A stretch of DNA of 64,000 nucleotides from Terrimonas rubra (GCF_042686025.1 NZ_JBHUOZ010000003.1:1798001-1862000), one strand, 5' to 3'; counted from the stretch's first letter, positions 34,437 to 45,000 are shown. Notes: generated by a model not told the origin, from the letters alone. Translations and numbers: made by a program.

Positions 34437-35588
34437 ATGCAAATGAAAAATATCATTCGCTTCCTCTCTTTACTAACCTTGTTTATACTATATATAAACT
34501 GCAATAAAAGCACCGGCTTTACCAATAGTGTATTTATTGCTGAAGCGGTAGCTTCTAAAATTGTTCCGTTAAAAATAGAGAACGGGGTTGGAACGGGCAA
34601 CCTTACCATTTCATCGGCCCATACCGTGAACGGGAATGTGAAGGTGGACTTTGCTGTACAGGGCGCCGATTATTTAAATGAATATAATACGGTGAACAAT
34701 ACAAGTTATAGTTTACTATCCGATTCGGCCTATACCTTATCCGCCTCATCGGTAACTATCCCCACCGGCAATGCACTGTCAAATGTATTGACGGTTTCCG
34801 TAGATGTAACCAAATGGAGCGCTTATCAAACAGGTAAGCTTTATGTGATACCGGTAAAAATTGTCAGGGCTAATAACGGCATCGCAACCATTAGTGGCGC
34901 CGATATAGCATTGATCCAGCTGAATGCGGTTCTTAATTTGACCGCTGCTCAGCTTGGACGTTCGACATCCACCAATTGGGGTGATGGGTTTAAAACTCCC
35001 GCAACAATTTTAACCAACCCGGCTACCGGTGGTCCTCTCACTGCCTATACAATTGAAGGGCGGTTTATGTGTGCCGGCATATTTGATGGAGACGGTAACA
35101 GGTGGGCCAATATACTATTCTCAGATCCTACCGCATTCTTTCATATAGTTTCCGACGGAAAATTGCAACCAAACAGCGGGCCGCTAAGTTCCCTGGTACA
35201 AAAACTTACACTCGGGCAATGGTATCATTTTGCCATGGTTCATCAGGCAGGAAGCCGCACCTACTATATTGACGGCTCACCCCTACTCACCGTCACCTAT
35301 ACTCCAGCTACCGGTATGGGTTCGTTTGGTGGCAGCTCGGGCACAGCAAAATTGACGCTTGGCGAATACAGGATATGGAAAACAGCCAGGAACCGCAACC
35401 AGATCAACAACTTTATGTGTGCTGTTGATTCAACTGACAAAGACCTGGTTGCTTACTGGCCACTCAATCCGGATAGACCCGGTGGTGTGTTAAGAGATGC
35501 CAGCGGCAACAATAATCATCTTACACTGGGTTCGGAGAATCCGTCAAAGATCACACCTATTCCTGGTGTTAAATGTCCGGGGAACTAG
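34437..35588 (+). CDS. DUF1735-LamG surface lipoprotein 1 (PUL A)
   Basis: This 383-residue lipoprotein has a short signal (IIRFLSLLTLFILYINC), a DUF1735 (BT_3987 N-terminal) beta-sandwich (about 30-165, VDFAVQGADYLNEYNTVNNTSYSLL) and a LamG/ConA-like lectin domain (about 175-375, LGQWYHFAMVHQAGSRTYYIDG and CAVDSTDKDLVAYWPLN). Such proteins are surface glycan-binding partners in N-glycan PULs. The first roughly 430 bp (34500-34935) is near-identical to the next gene, showing a recent tandem duplication. The LamG half has diverged in blocks. Confidence 0.88.
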   Translation: MQMKNIIRFLSLLTLFILYINCNKSTGFTNSVFIAEAVASKIVPLKIENGVGTGNLTISSAHTVNGNVKVDFAVQGADYLNEYNTVNNTSYSLLSDSAYTLSASSVTIPTGNALSNVLTVSVDVTKWSAYQTGKLYVIPVKIVRANNGIATISGADIALIQLNAVLNLTAAQLGRSTSTNWGDGFKTPATILTNPATGGPLTAYTIEGRFMCAGIFDGDGNRWANILFSDPTAFFHIVSDGKLQPNSGPLSSLVQKLTLGQWYHFAMVHQAGSRTYYIDGSPLLTVTYTPATGMGSFGGSSGTAKLTLGEYRIWKTARNRNQINNFMCAVDSTDKDLVAYWPLNPDRPGGVLRDASGNNNHLTLGSENPSKITPIPGVKCPGN

Positions 35589-35643
35589 ATATCCTGATCA
35601 TAATTTAAACCAATGATGGATGCTCGAAAATAAAAAATTAATT

Positions 35644-36819
35644 ATGAAGCAATCTATAAAACGTATGAGAAAAAATAGCATTTTCTTCCTCCCTTTAATG
35701 ATGTTGTTTATACTACATATAAATTGCAATAAGAGTACCGGCTTTACCAATAGTGTATTTATTGCTGAAGCGGTATCTTCTAAAATTGTTCCGTTAAAAA
35801 TAGAGAACGGGGTTGGAACCGGCAATCTTACCATTTCATCGGCCTATACCGTGAACGGGAATGTGAAGGTGGACTTTGCTGTACAGGGCGCCGATTATTT
35901 AAATGAATATAATACGGTGAACAATACAAGTTATAGTTTACTATCCGATTCGGCCTATACCTTATCCGCCTCATCGGTAACTATCCCCACCGGCAATGCA
36001 CTGTCAAATGTATTGACGGTTTCCGTAGATGTAACCAAATGGAGCGCTTATCAAACAGGTAAGCTTTATGTGATACCGGTAAAAATTGTGAGGGCCGATA
36101 ACGGCATCGCAACCATTGGGGGTGCCGATATAGCATTGATCCAGCTGAATGCGGTTATTAACCTCACTACCGCACAAATTGGCAATTCCCCCGGCAAAAG
36201 GTGGAGTGATGGCTTTAATGTGCCGGCATCCGTATTTACTGACGCGGCTACCGGCGGGCCTCATAATACCTATACCCTGGAGGGCCGTTTTATGTGTGCC
36301 GGCATATTTGACGGGAACGGTGAAGGTAATATGTGGCAGAACGTTGTTTTTGCAGAGCCCGCTACCTGGTTCCATTTTGTTTCCGACGGAAAATTGCAAC
36401 CAAACAGCGGGCCCGTAAGTTCCCTGGTACAAAAACTTACACTCGGGCAATGGTATCATTTTGCTATTGTTCATAATGCGGGAAGTATTACCTATTATAT
36501 TAATGGTACGCCGATGCTGACAAGCAGCTATGCACCGCGTACAGGAACAGGTGATTTTGGCCACAGTTCCGGCTCTGCAAAACTAACCCTTGCGGAATAC
36601 AGGGTTTGGAGAACAGCAAGAAGCCGTAACCAGATCAACAATTTCATGTGTGCAGTTGATTCCACCGACAAGGACCTGGTTGCTTACTGGCCGCTCAATC
36701 CTAATGCACCGGGCGGCGTACTGAGAGATGTGAGCGGGAACAATAATCACCTGACCCTGGGCACCGATAACCTGTCCAAGATTACACCTGTGTCCGGTGT
36801 AAGATGTCCGGGGAACTAG
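35644..36819 (+). CDS. DUF1735-LamG surface lipoprotein 2 (PUL A)
   Basis: About 391 residues from the ATG at 35644 (MKQSIKRMRK); an in-frame ATG at 35620 is the alternative. Lipoprotein signal MMLFILHINC, then a DUF1735 module almost the same as in the preceding gene (offset 1225 bp, about a dozen differences counted over about 430 bp), and a LamG domain in which several loops differ (for example the part around SPGKRWSDGFNVPAS and GNGEGNMWQNVVF) while other blocks are unchanged. This looks like duplication followed by change of the binding face. It probably binds a related glycan on the cell surface. Confidence 0.87.
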   Translation: MKQSIKRMRKNSIFFLPLMMLFILHINCNKSTGFTNSVFIAEAVSSKIVPLKIENGVGTGNLTISSAYTVNGNVKVDFAVQGADYLNEYNTVNNTSYSLLSDSAYTLSASSVTIPTGNALSNVLTVSVDVTKWSAYQTGKLYVIPVKIVRADNGIATIGGADIALIQLNAVINLTTAQIGNSPGKRWSDGFNVPASVFTDAATGGPHNTYTLEGRFMCAGIFDGNGEGNMWQNVVFAEPATWFHFVSDGKLQPNSGPVSSLVQKLTLGQWYHFAIVHNAGSITYYINGTPMLTSSYAPRTGTGDFGHSSGSAKLTLAEYRVWRTARSRNQINNFMCAVDSTDKDLVAYWPLNPNAPGGVLRDVSGNNNHLTLGTDNLSKITPVSGVRCPGN

Positions 36820-36898
36820 ATACCCCCGTAATAAATTAAAACGATTACTACTGCTGCAGCCGGTTAAAACGAGCTGTATGAAAAATAAAAAATTAATT

Positions 36899-37912
36899 AT
36901 GAAACAGTCAATAATTTGTATTTGTATGGGGTTAGGTATAGTTGCATTACTGGCATCCTGCAGTAAGCAAAATATTCCGGAACCACTCAATTTTAAGGAG
37001 TTGAACCCTATTGTTGGCAGCGAGGAGTATTATGCCGCCCTACGGGCCTATAAAAAAAGCGATCATGCTGTTTGTTTCGGATGGTGGGGCCGAAGCGGTG
37101 TAAAAGACTTTCCCCCTGATATGGCTTTCCGTTATGAGGGCCTGCCGGATAGTATGGATATAGTAAGCTTATGGGGCGGCATTCCTTTTCCGGGTACTCC
37201 GGTCTGGGACGAAATGCAATCGGTACGTAAAAGGAAGGGAACAAAATTTGTGTGGTGTATGTTCGGCTCAGGCACCGAACAGCTTTTACGTAAGAACTTC
37301 CCCCAACTTGCCCAGCGGGATTTACTGGCCGCTATTGACAGTCTGGCCATATCCATGAACGATACCATAAAAAAATACCAGATTGACGGCTTTGACCTGG
37401 ATTATGAACCCAATTTTGGGGATCCAAGCATTTTTGGTGATCAGAACAGCAATGGCAGCGTTACCAACGACCCTCATACACAGCGTTTATTTAAAGCACT
37501 TTCCCAATATATGGGCCCCATGTCGGGTACAGATAACATACTGATGATCGACGGGCAATTTGACCGGGGTATTGAGCCTTATGTGAATTACCTGGCCCAG
37601 CAGGCTTATGGTTCAACCACTGCTGCACAACTTCAGAGCAGGCTTAATACCTATGGAGGGGGCGTATTACCTGCTAAAAAATTTATTGTAACTGAAAATA
37701 TGCAGCAGTATGGCCCCAGCGGAACTTCGTTCGTGTACAATGGAACAAATGTCGGGTCGGTACTGGGTATGGCTTACTGGAATGCAACCCAGGGAAGAAA
37801 AGGCGGCTTTGGAGCATATATCATAGAAACAGATGCGCTTTCTAATCCTACACAGGGATATTATTATTACCTGAGAAGAGGCATCCAGATCCAGAACCCT
37901 GTACCCTATTGA
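36899..37912 (+). CDS. GH18 endo-beta-N-acetylglucosaminidase lipoprotein (PUL A)
   Basis: About 337 residues from the ATG at 36899 (MKQSIICICMGLGIVALLASC), with lipid Cys at the end of LLASC; an ATG at 36878 would add seven residues. The GH18 TIM barrel has the catalytic DxxDxDxE motif in DGFDLDYEP, with Glu170 as acid/base, and VCFGWWGRSG at the barrel start. The fold resembles EndoF/EndoH/EndoS-like enzymes that cut the chitobiose core of N-glycans, rather than chitinases. A surface-anchored endoglycosidase would release glycans for SusCD. Confidence 0.9.
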   Translation: MKQSIICICMGLGIVALLASCSKQNIPEPLNFKELNPIVGSEEYYAALRAYKKSDHAVCFGWWGRSGVKDFPPDMAFRYEGLPDSMDIVSLWGGIPFPGTPVWDEMQSVRKRKGTKFVWCMFGSGTEQLLRKNFPQLAQRDLLAAIDSLAISMNDTIKKYQIDGFDLDYEPNFGDPSIFGDQNSNGSVTNDPHTQRLFKALSQYMGPMSGTDNILMIDGQFDRGIEPYVNYLAQQAYGSTTAAQLQSRLNTYGGGVLPAKKFIVTENMQQYGPSGTSFVYNGTNVGSVLGMAYWNATQGRKGGFGAYIIETDALSNPTQGYYYYLRRGIQIQNPVPY

Positions 37913-37962
37913 TACCTGCAATAAACAGATTTTATAAAAGCACCACAATCAAAACTTTTTTT

Positions 37963-39783
37963 ATGATCATAATCAAACTACGCCATTTTTACCGGCTTTA
38001 TATAATGGCATCGATCACTATATTATTTGTATGCTGCAACAAAAACGATGAACTGAATACCAAAGAGGTATTGGTGTATGCCCCGGCGGGAACAGCTGCT
38101 TATAATATCAGTGCCGGTAATATTGCCGTACTGCGCAACGAATCAGTGGCAGGCTCCGGCCTTTCTTTCCCGGTATTACTTACCCGCAGTTTTGAAAAAG
38201 AAGTGCAGGTAACCGCTGTGATTGATACAAGCCTGCTGGCGGTGTATGACAGCATTAATAAAGTGACATCCCCCAGGTTTAAAATTTCGGCTTTTAAACT
38301 GGCCGACCAAACGGTAACGATCAGGCAGGGACAGACTTCATCCTCCGACTCGGTTCGGCTGGTGCTGGCTGATACAGTGGGACTGGACCTTACAAAAACC
38401 TATATTGTGCCAGTAAGGCTTACCGCTTCTTCGCAAAACATACCGGTGAGCAATACCCGCCAGGTAATGTATTTACGCACCGGGATTGTGAAAATAACCA
38501 GCAGGGTATCCACCGGGCTGCTTTCGCAACAGGTAGGGTTTACTGCTGGTTTTAAGGCCAGCCCGGTAATCGGGTTCCCGGTATTGATCAACGCTGCCAT
38601 TGCAAAAAATGTAACCATAACAGCCATAGATGATGCCAGCCTGGTAGCGGCTTATAATTCAGCTAATGGCACCAGCTATAGTGTACTGCCTGCAGGCTCC
38701 TATACTTTTGTGAAAAACAGTGCAACGATCAATGCAGGCACTACCACCTCGGCCGATAGTATAAAAGTGCAGGTGCCTGACCTGAGCATACTTACTGCCG
38801 GCACCGGCTATTTGCTGCCGGTCAAAATAAAAGACGAGGGCGAAATTGCCCCGGCTACTACCAATAATGTGAAATACATTCTTATTACACCACGGCTGGC
38901 GCTGGCTGCTATACCGGCATCAGGCTCCAACGTCATCAATATTGCTTTCATCAAGCCGCCAACGGGGAATATTACCGGCCCGGCCCAAACCGGTTTTGGT
39001 GCGGCATTAAATTATGTGCTCAATACGGCGGTGCAGGTAGGTGTTAATTATGATGCCAGCCTGGTTGACAGCTACAACGCTGCCAATGGTACCAGTTATA
39101 TCGCTTTTCCCGCAGGCAGTTTTACGGTTTCAAAAGATAATGTAACGATTGCGGCCGGGGCTACTACATCGGCTACAGATAGTTTCCGGGTTCAGTTTTC
39201 CAATTACAATTCATTTTCAGTAGGCAGTACTTATTTATTACCATTAACCATTAAGAGTGGCGGTAATGTAGATGCAGGTACCAATAAGCATGTATATATA
39301 CGGGTTACAGTGAGTGTGCAAAATATAGATCCTTCCAATACCGGCCTCACGGGTACTACAATAAGCCGCGCAGGATGGAGTGTTACTACCAGCGGAAGCT
39401 ATCCCGGTAATGATGTATCAAGAGTGCTGGATGGAAACAATAGCACTGCCTGGGACTCTGATGGAAACCTTCCTGCCTGGGTACAACTGGATATGGGAAC
39501 AGCCAAAACAGTAAAAGGATTTCCCATAGTACCGAGCTACGAATATGGCCGGGTGGATAATTTCCTGCAAATGGAAGTATTGTCCAGTAACGATGGGATT
39601 ACCTGGACTTCGCAGGGAACCTATAATGGCACGACCACCAGTTCCGGCTCTTCTCCGGCCAACCCCGATATTAAAACAGTTAAATTCTTCCAGCCGGTTA
39701 CGGCCAGGTATTTCAAATTTAGTATTACCAAAACCACTGACGGACGTTATGCAGGCATGGGAGAACTGAATGCGGTGGAATAA
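37963..39783 (+). CDS. Three-module DUF1735 plus F5/8C lipoprotein (PUL A)
   Basis: About 606 residues from the ATG at 37963 (MIIIKLRHFYRLYIMASI), with a lipoprotein-like CC near ILFVCCNKND; an ATG at 37909 overlaps the previous stop but is less likely. Three DUF1735-like modules of about 130 residues (VLLTRSFEKEVQVTAV; VLINAAIAKNVTITAI; VLNTAVQVGVNYDAS) are followed by a C-terminal F5/8 type C (discoidin) carbohydrate-binding domain (about 470-606, GNNSTAWDSDGNLPAWVQLDMG and YFKFSITKTTDGRYAGMGEL). Probable surface glycan-binding protein. The PUL B counterpart has one module fewer. Confidence 0.86.
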   Translation: MIIIKLRHFYRLYIMASITILFVCCNKNDELNTKEVLVYAPAGTAAYNISAGNIAVLRNESVAGSGLSFPVLLTRSFEKEVQVTAVIDTSLLAVYDSINKVTSPRFKISAFKLADQTVTIRQGQTSSSDSVRLVLADTVGLDLTKTYIVPVRLTASSQNIPVSNTRQVMYLRTGIVKITSRVSTGLLSQQVGFTAGFKASPVIGFPVLINAAIAKNVTITAIDDASLVAAYNSANGTSYSVLPAGSYTFVKNSATINAGTTTSADSIKVQVPDLSILTAGTGYLLPVKIKDEGEIAPATTNNVKYILITPRLALAAIPASGSNVINIAFIKPPTGNITGPAQTGFGAALNYVLNTAVQVGVNYDASLVDSYNAANGTSYIAFPAGSFTVSKDNVTIAAGATTSATDSFRVQFSNYNSFSVGSTYLLPLTIKSGGNVDAGTNKHVYIRVTVSVQNIDPSNTGLTGTTISRAGWSVTTSGSYPGNDVSRVLDGNNSTAWDSDGNLPAWVQLDMGTAKTVKGFPIVPSYEYGRVDNFLQMEVLSSNDGITWTSQGTYNGTTTSSGSSPANPDIKTVKFFQPVTARYFKFSITKTTDGRYAGMGELNAVE

Positions 39784-39813
39784 TATTTCTCATCATCATA
39801 GCAAGTGTGTTTT

Positions 39814-39907
39814 AGTCCGTGGGTGAGCCTGTGTCTACAGGATCCCCACGTATGGCATAGCAGTTTGCCATCTTTAACAGTTAGGGCGGCTTCGGCCGCC
39901 TTTTTTA
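39814..39907 (+). ncRNA. Structured 3' region of PUL A (three hairpins, terminator)
   Basis: The outer stem CGTGGG/CCCACG encloses GAGCCTGT pairing with ACAGG. It is followed by the TGGCA/TGCCA hairpin, then AACAGTTAGGG and the terminator GGCGGC-TTCG-GCCGCC with six U (39885-39906). A matching copy lies after PUL B (52154-52247). I call it a structured 3' UTR or small RNA candidate; no expression evidence exists. Confidence 0.6.
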
Positions 39908-40026
39908 ATTACCCTGTTAAATGCCATTTATATATATTCTAAATTAATAATATTATAAGTTGCCGTAGCAGCGAAACCTATATTCAGCAAAATATCCTCC
40001 GCGTATTTTCCGGCAGACAACAATGT

Positions 40027-40057
40027 TTTGTTATTTAAATTAAAAAAATCTACTTTG
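40027..40057 (+). promoter_or_regulatory. Promoter of the PUL B sigma gene
   Basis: TTTG at 40027-40030, a 20-bp A+T spacer, then TACTTTG at 40051-40057, close to the Bacteroidota consensus; the ATG is at 40080. It is one base short of TAnnTTTG. Confidence 0.55.
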
Positions 40058-40079
40058 CGTTACGCTGTTTTGCTAAACC

Positions 40080-40658
40080 ATGACTGAAAAACTGATTGCT
40101 CAATTCAATAAGGGGAGATCGGAAGCCTTTACCTTAATTTATAGAAAGTTCCAGCCAAAAGTATTCTTCCTTGTTCAACAATATATTGCTGATACCGCAC
40201 AGGCGGAAGATATTGTAACGGAAACCTTTCTTAAATTATGGAATAACCGCAGTTACCTGGATACGGAAAAAAGAATATCCGGCTTTTTGCATGTAGCCGC
40301 ACGCAATGCCTGTATTGATAATTTAAGGGCATCAAAAAAAGAAACACAAAAACTACAGGAACTGCTAAGGATACAACAGGAAGATTTTCGCGAAAACAGT
40401 TATGATGAAATAAAAGCGGAAGTAATAAGCCTGATCCACAAAGAGATTGATGCGCTCCCTCCCAAAATAAAAGAAGTTTTTAAGCTGGCCTATATTGACG
40501 GCATGAGTAATGAAGCCATAGCCGCATTATTAGGTATCCGTAACCAGTCCGTCCGCAACCATAAAACAAGAGCCGTTGCGCTGTTAAAACTATCCTTATC
40601 GGGAAAAAAGGATTTATTATTACTTTTTTTTCTGATTGCTGAGTACAAAATCGCCTGA
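40080..40658 (+). CDS. ECF RNA polymerase sigma factor (PUL B)
   Basis: This 192-residue sigma factor has region 2 (about 10-85, TLIYRKFQPKVFFLVQQYIADTAQAEDIVTE split, ISGFLHVAARNACIDNLR) and region 4 (about 118-172, IDALPPKIKEVFKLAYIDGMSNEAIAAL then IRNQSVRNHKTRAVALL). The C-terminal tail is hydrophobic (DLLLLFFLIAEYKIA), though shorter than in the PUL A factor. It sits 39 bp before the fecR-like gene and has a recognisable promoter upstream. It should drive PUL B when released from FecR. Confidence 0.92.
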   Translation: MTEKLIAQFNKGRSEAFTLIYRKFQPKVFFLVQQYIADTAQAEDIVTETFLKLWNNRSYLDTEKRISGFLHVAARNACIDNLRASKKETQKLQELLRIQQEDFRENSYDEIKAEVISLIHKEIDALPPKIKEVFKLAYIDGMSNEAIAALLGIRNQSVRNHKTRAVALLKLSLSGKKDLLLLFFLIAEYKIA

Positions 40659-40697
40659 TCCACGTCTTTATATGGTTACACCATAAAAAATTCTCCC

Positions 40698-41888
40698 GTG
40701 GAGCCATATCACTATATAGCTGAGCTGATCATTAAACAACTTAAGGGAACCCTTGAAAAAGAGGAAGCCCTTTTCCTGCAGCGATGGCTGGAAGAAGATA
40801 TAAGTCATAAAAAATTATACGCGGAGCTAACGGATCCGGAACAGTTAGGACCTATTGTACAGGCTTCTTATGCCTCGAAAGAACGGGTAGAAGAAAGAAT
40901 TAAAAAAAGTATTACTAACAACACATTGCGCCCGGTAAAAGGGTTAAACAGGAAATATTGGTTAGCAGCCGCTTCCCTGATTATGGTGGTGGGGCTGGGC
41001 GGCTTACTGATACTACGTAATAGCCTGAGAACTAAAACGCACCCGGACGAAAGCAGCCAGATAGCCGGTATCAGTACTCCCCTTTCAGGCAAACCGGTTC
41101 TCCGGATGGCCAACGGAGAACTGGTATCACTTGACACTTTACAGGGCAGTACATTGATCCCCGCTGATAATGTACAACTGCTTAAAGGAGCCAACGGCGA
41201 ATTAATTTATCAAACCAGTTCCGGAGAAAATATAAAGGCATTACAGCATAATACCTTATTTAATCCCCGGGGAAGTGCGGCCTTCAGTATCACCCTGTCT
41301 GACGGTACAAAAATATGGTTGAATGCGGGGTCTTCAGTTTCTTACCCGGTAATATTCCCGGCAAATGAACGCCGTGTAACGATTGACGGGGAAGCCTATT
41401 TTGAAGTAGCCCATAACGCGGCAAAACCTTTTATCGTTACTAAAGGCAACCTGGATATTAAAGTACTGGGCACAAAATTTAATGTAAACGCTTATGCTAA
41501 TGAAGCCGGTATTAATACGGCTTTAGTAGAGGGTTCGGTAAAGGTTTCCAATAGTGCTCACTCAGTCACCCTTACGCCGGGCCTGCAGGCAATAGCTGCC
41601 AACAGAGACGGGGCATTGACTATTTCAAAAGCCGATCTTGCCAAGACCCTGAACTGGAAAAGTGATTTTTTCAGGTTTGACCTGTTTAGTTTTCCCGAAA
41701 TAATAAAACAACTGGAACGCTGGTATGATATAGATATAACGGTTGAGCATGTGGACACAAAAGATATTAATATTTCCGGGGACATGAACCGGAATACCAG
41801 TTTATCCAGTGTGATTAAAATACTGGAATATTCAGGATTGCATTGCCAGTTAATGCCAAACCGGAAACTAACGATATCCAAAAAATAA
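40698..41888 (+). CDS. FecR-family anti-sigma factor (PUL B)
   Basis: This 396-residue protein uses a GTG start at 40698, chosen because the anti-sigma helix YIAELIIKQLKGTLEKEEALFLQRWL begins right there and no ATG fits. It has a cytoplasmic N-terminal part, one TM (about 92-112, LAAASLIMVVGLGGLLIL) and a periplasmic FecR domain (about 190-285, GTKIWLNAGSSVSYPVIF, IDGEAYFEVAHNAAKPF, VLGTKFNVNAYA). The C-terminal STN-like part has LERWYDIDITV and the end LMPNRKLTISKK. It couples the PUL B SusC STN domain to the sigma factor. Confidence 0.92.
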   Translation: MEPYHYIAELIIKQLKGTLEKEEALFLQRWLEEDISHKKLYAELTDPEQLGPIVQASYASKERVEERIKKSITNNTLRPVKGLNRKYWLAAASLIMVVGLGGLLILRNSLRTKTHPDESSQIAGISTPLSGKPVLRMANGELVSLDTLQGSTLIPADNVQLLKGANGELIYQTSSGENIKALQHNTLFNPRGSAAFSITLSDGTKIWLNAGSSVSYPVIFPANERRVTIDGEAYFEVAHNAAKPFIVTKGNLDIKVLGTKFNVNAYANEAGINTALVEGSVKVSNSAHSVTLTPGLQAIAANRDGALTISKADLAKTLNWKSDFFRFDLFSFPEIIKQLERWYDIDITVEHVDTKDINISGDMNRNTSLSSVIKILEYSGLHCQLMPNRKLTISKK

Positions 41889-41905
41889 TAATATGTAAAA
41901 AGAAA

Positions 41906-41931
41906 CGGCAGGCTGTAATACCCTGCTGCCA
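41906..41931 (+). other. Intercistronic stem-loop between fecR-like and susC-like genes (PUL B)
   Basis: Short stem GCAGG/CCTGC with a 9-base loop, in the same position as the hairpin of PUL A at 29325-29350 but weaker and without sequence identity. It lacks a U-run. Confidence 0.35.
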
Positions 41932-42033
41932 GGAACAAAGCCATGGTAACTAAAAAACCGGAAGTGTTACGAGCACCCCCGGCCTGATTTTCAGTTGCCA
42001 TAAGTTAGGACACTTTATTGAACAACTAAACGA

Positions 42034-45000
42034 TTGCAAATTATGCAAAAAAATGTAAAGCCCGCCAGGACTGCTGTCAGCGGTATTTTCAACTATGCGC
42101 AAAAATGGATCTCTTCAACATTTTTGACAACCTTAATCCACTACAGGTATTTAAAGAAACTTAAACTTGTTATGAAGCTTTATGTTATTCTTTTTTTTGC
42201 GGCCATTACGCAGCTGAATGCCAACACTACCGCCCAGACCGTGACGCTCCGGGTGAAAAAAATGTCTTTAAGGTCAGTGATGGAGATAGTAAAAAAACAA
42301 ACGGGATATGGTATCCTGTATGTTAATAATGCTGATAAGGAAGCCGTACCCGTAGCCGTAAACCTTAGTAATGTTCCCCTGGCATTTGCACTGGATGAGA
42401 TCATGAAAGAGCAGGCGCTCAATTACCAGATCACGGAAAAGAATATTATCATAAGCAGGAAACTATACCTGCCGGATAAGCTACAGTTAAAGACAGAAGA
42501 AAAGCAGCATTTTTTTGCTATCGTAAAAGGTCGTGTAACCGATTCTACCGGCAGCCCTATCAGTGGGGTCAGTGTGCAGGTGAAAGCAACAACTACCGGA
42601 CAGGCTACGGATGAAACCGGGAGTTTTACCATCAATGCCAAAGAGGGGGATATCCTGGTTATTTCTTCAGTAGGTTATATCACCAGGGAAATAAAAATAA
42701 CCGATGTGGCTGCTTTTCTGGCAATAACATTACAATCACAGCCCCGGGAAATTGAAAATATAGTAGTTACCGCATTAGGTATCAGGCGTGCCGAAAAGGC
42801 TTTATCCTATCATGTACAGGAGTTTAAAGGTGATGAAGTAACAAGAAATAAAGACGCCAACTTTGTGAACGCCTTAACCGGTAAGATTGCCGGTGTTACC
42901 ATTAACTCCAGCTCTTCCGGTATTGGTGGCGCTACCCGTGTGGTAATGCGTGGTACAAAATCTATCAGTGGCAATAATAATGCGCTGTACGTGATCGATG
43001 GCATTCCTATTCCCAATATAAATGGAGGAACAGGTTCTACCGGTGCCTTCCAGGGCGCGGTTACCGGTGAAGGTATTTCCAGCATTAACCCTGAAGATAT
43101 TGAAAGTATCTCCGTACTGACAGGGCCTTCCGCCGCTGCTTTATATGGTAACCAGGGAGCGAACGGTGTTATTATGGTAACTACCAAAAAAGGTAGTGCC
43201 GGTCGTTTAAAGGCAAGTTTTTCGCATAGCACCGACTTCTTCAGCCCCTTTATACTACCCCGTTTTCAAAATACCTACGGCCAGGAAGATCCTTTACAAA
43301 TGCAAAGCTGGGGAAGAAAACTCAGTACCCCTTCTTCCTATAAACCAAAAGATTTTTTCCAGACAGGATTCAACATTTTTAACGGGATCAGTATTTCCGG
43401 TGGTACAGAAAAAAGCCAGACATTTTTCTCCGCAGGCAGTAACAATGCGGAAGGTATTATACCAAAAAATACTTTCAACCGGTATAATGTTTATTTACGC
43501 CAGACCACACAGTTCACTGAACGTTTTACAGCAGACTTTAATGCCATGTATGTAAAATCGGATTATAACAATATGATTGCACAGGGACAGTATCATAACC
43601 CCATTGTTCCGGTATATCTTTTTCCTCCTGCAGATGATATCCGTAAATATGAAATATATGAGCGTTATGATCCTGACAGGAGAATCCCCGACCAGTTCTG
43701 GCCATTTGGTAACCAGGGCTTACAAATGCAGAACCCTTATTGGATCACACATGCACAATCGAACCGGCAGAAGATCGACCGGTATATGTTAAGCGCAGTA
43801 GCCAAATATAAACTTACCGATTGGCTGGATATCACAGGAAGGGTACGCATTGACAACAGTGCTATCAAAGGAGAAATAAAAAGACCTGCAGGTACAGATG
43901 GACTGTTCGCCTCCAGATTAGGTTTTTATACCTTATCACAAACCAGTATGAAAAATACTTACGCAGATATCATTGCATCCGTAAGGCATAAGTTATCCTC
44001 CAACCTGCAATTTAATATCAATGCCGGCGCCAGTTTTGTAAATGAAAAAAGTGAGCTCACCGAAGCTGGTGGCAATCTTTCCAACCTGGCTAATTTTTAT
44101 GCCATTGAAAATACAAGGTCACTTCCCCGGACAAATTTTGGTCCTATTATTCCACATGAGGAGCAGGCCGTTTTTGCTACTGCTGAGTTTGACTATAACA
44201 AATGGTTATTCCTTAACCTGACCGGTCGTAACGAGTGGTCGTCTGCATTAGCCGGTGCTAATACCAAATCCTATTTTTATCCTTCAGCAGGTATATCAGC
44301 GGTACTTACAGATGCAATAAATATTCCCAAAAATATCCTTTCGTTTGCCAAACTACGTTTTTCCTATGCCGAAGTAGGTAATGCACCGCAACCGGGACTT
44401 ACCTCACTTACCTTGCCGCTGGTACAGGGTGGTGCCAATAATTTTTCACCGGCACCGTTTCCCGAATTCCAGGCCGAACGCACCCGCTCTTACGAACTGG
44501 GCATGGAGTTAAAGTTTCTGCGTAATAAACTTTCTTTTAATGCAACCGTATACCAATCCAATACCTATAATCAATTACTGAACTACCAGGTAACCGGAAC
44601 GCTGTTTACCAACTACTATTACAATGCCGGCAATATTGCCAACCGGGGTATTGAAGCCAGCCTGGGCTATAACAATCGTTTCGGCGAACTGGGACTTTCT
44701 TCCAACCTCATATTCTCTCTCAACAGGAATATTGTAAAACGACTTTCAGAAGGTTATGTGAATCCTGCTACAAAAGAGGTCTTTGGAGCTGACAGTATAA
44801 GGAACGGTACAGTGGGTAATGACCTGTTGAACATACTGGCCGTAGGCGGCAGTATGAGCGATCTGTATATTACCCAGGTATTACGGGAAGATAACCAGGG
44901 TAACTTATGGGTAAACCCGCAGACCAATGGTATTGAAAAAGTAAATATCCCCGCCCGTTATATCGGAAGAACAGCACCTGACTATAATATCGGATGGAGC

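Noticed and set aside
36004..36564. 186-residue minus-strand frame
   Set aside because: Lies within the DUF1735-LamG gene and only mirrors its low stop-codon density.
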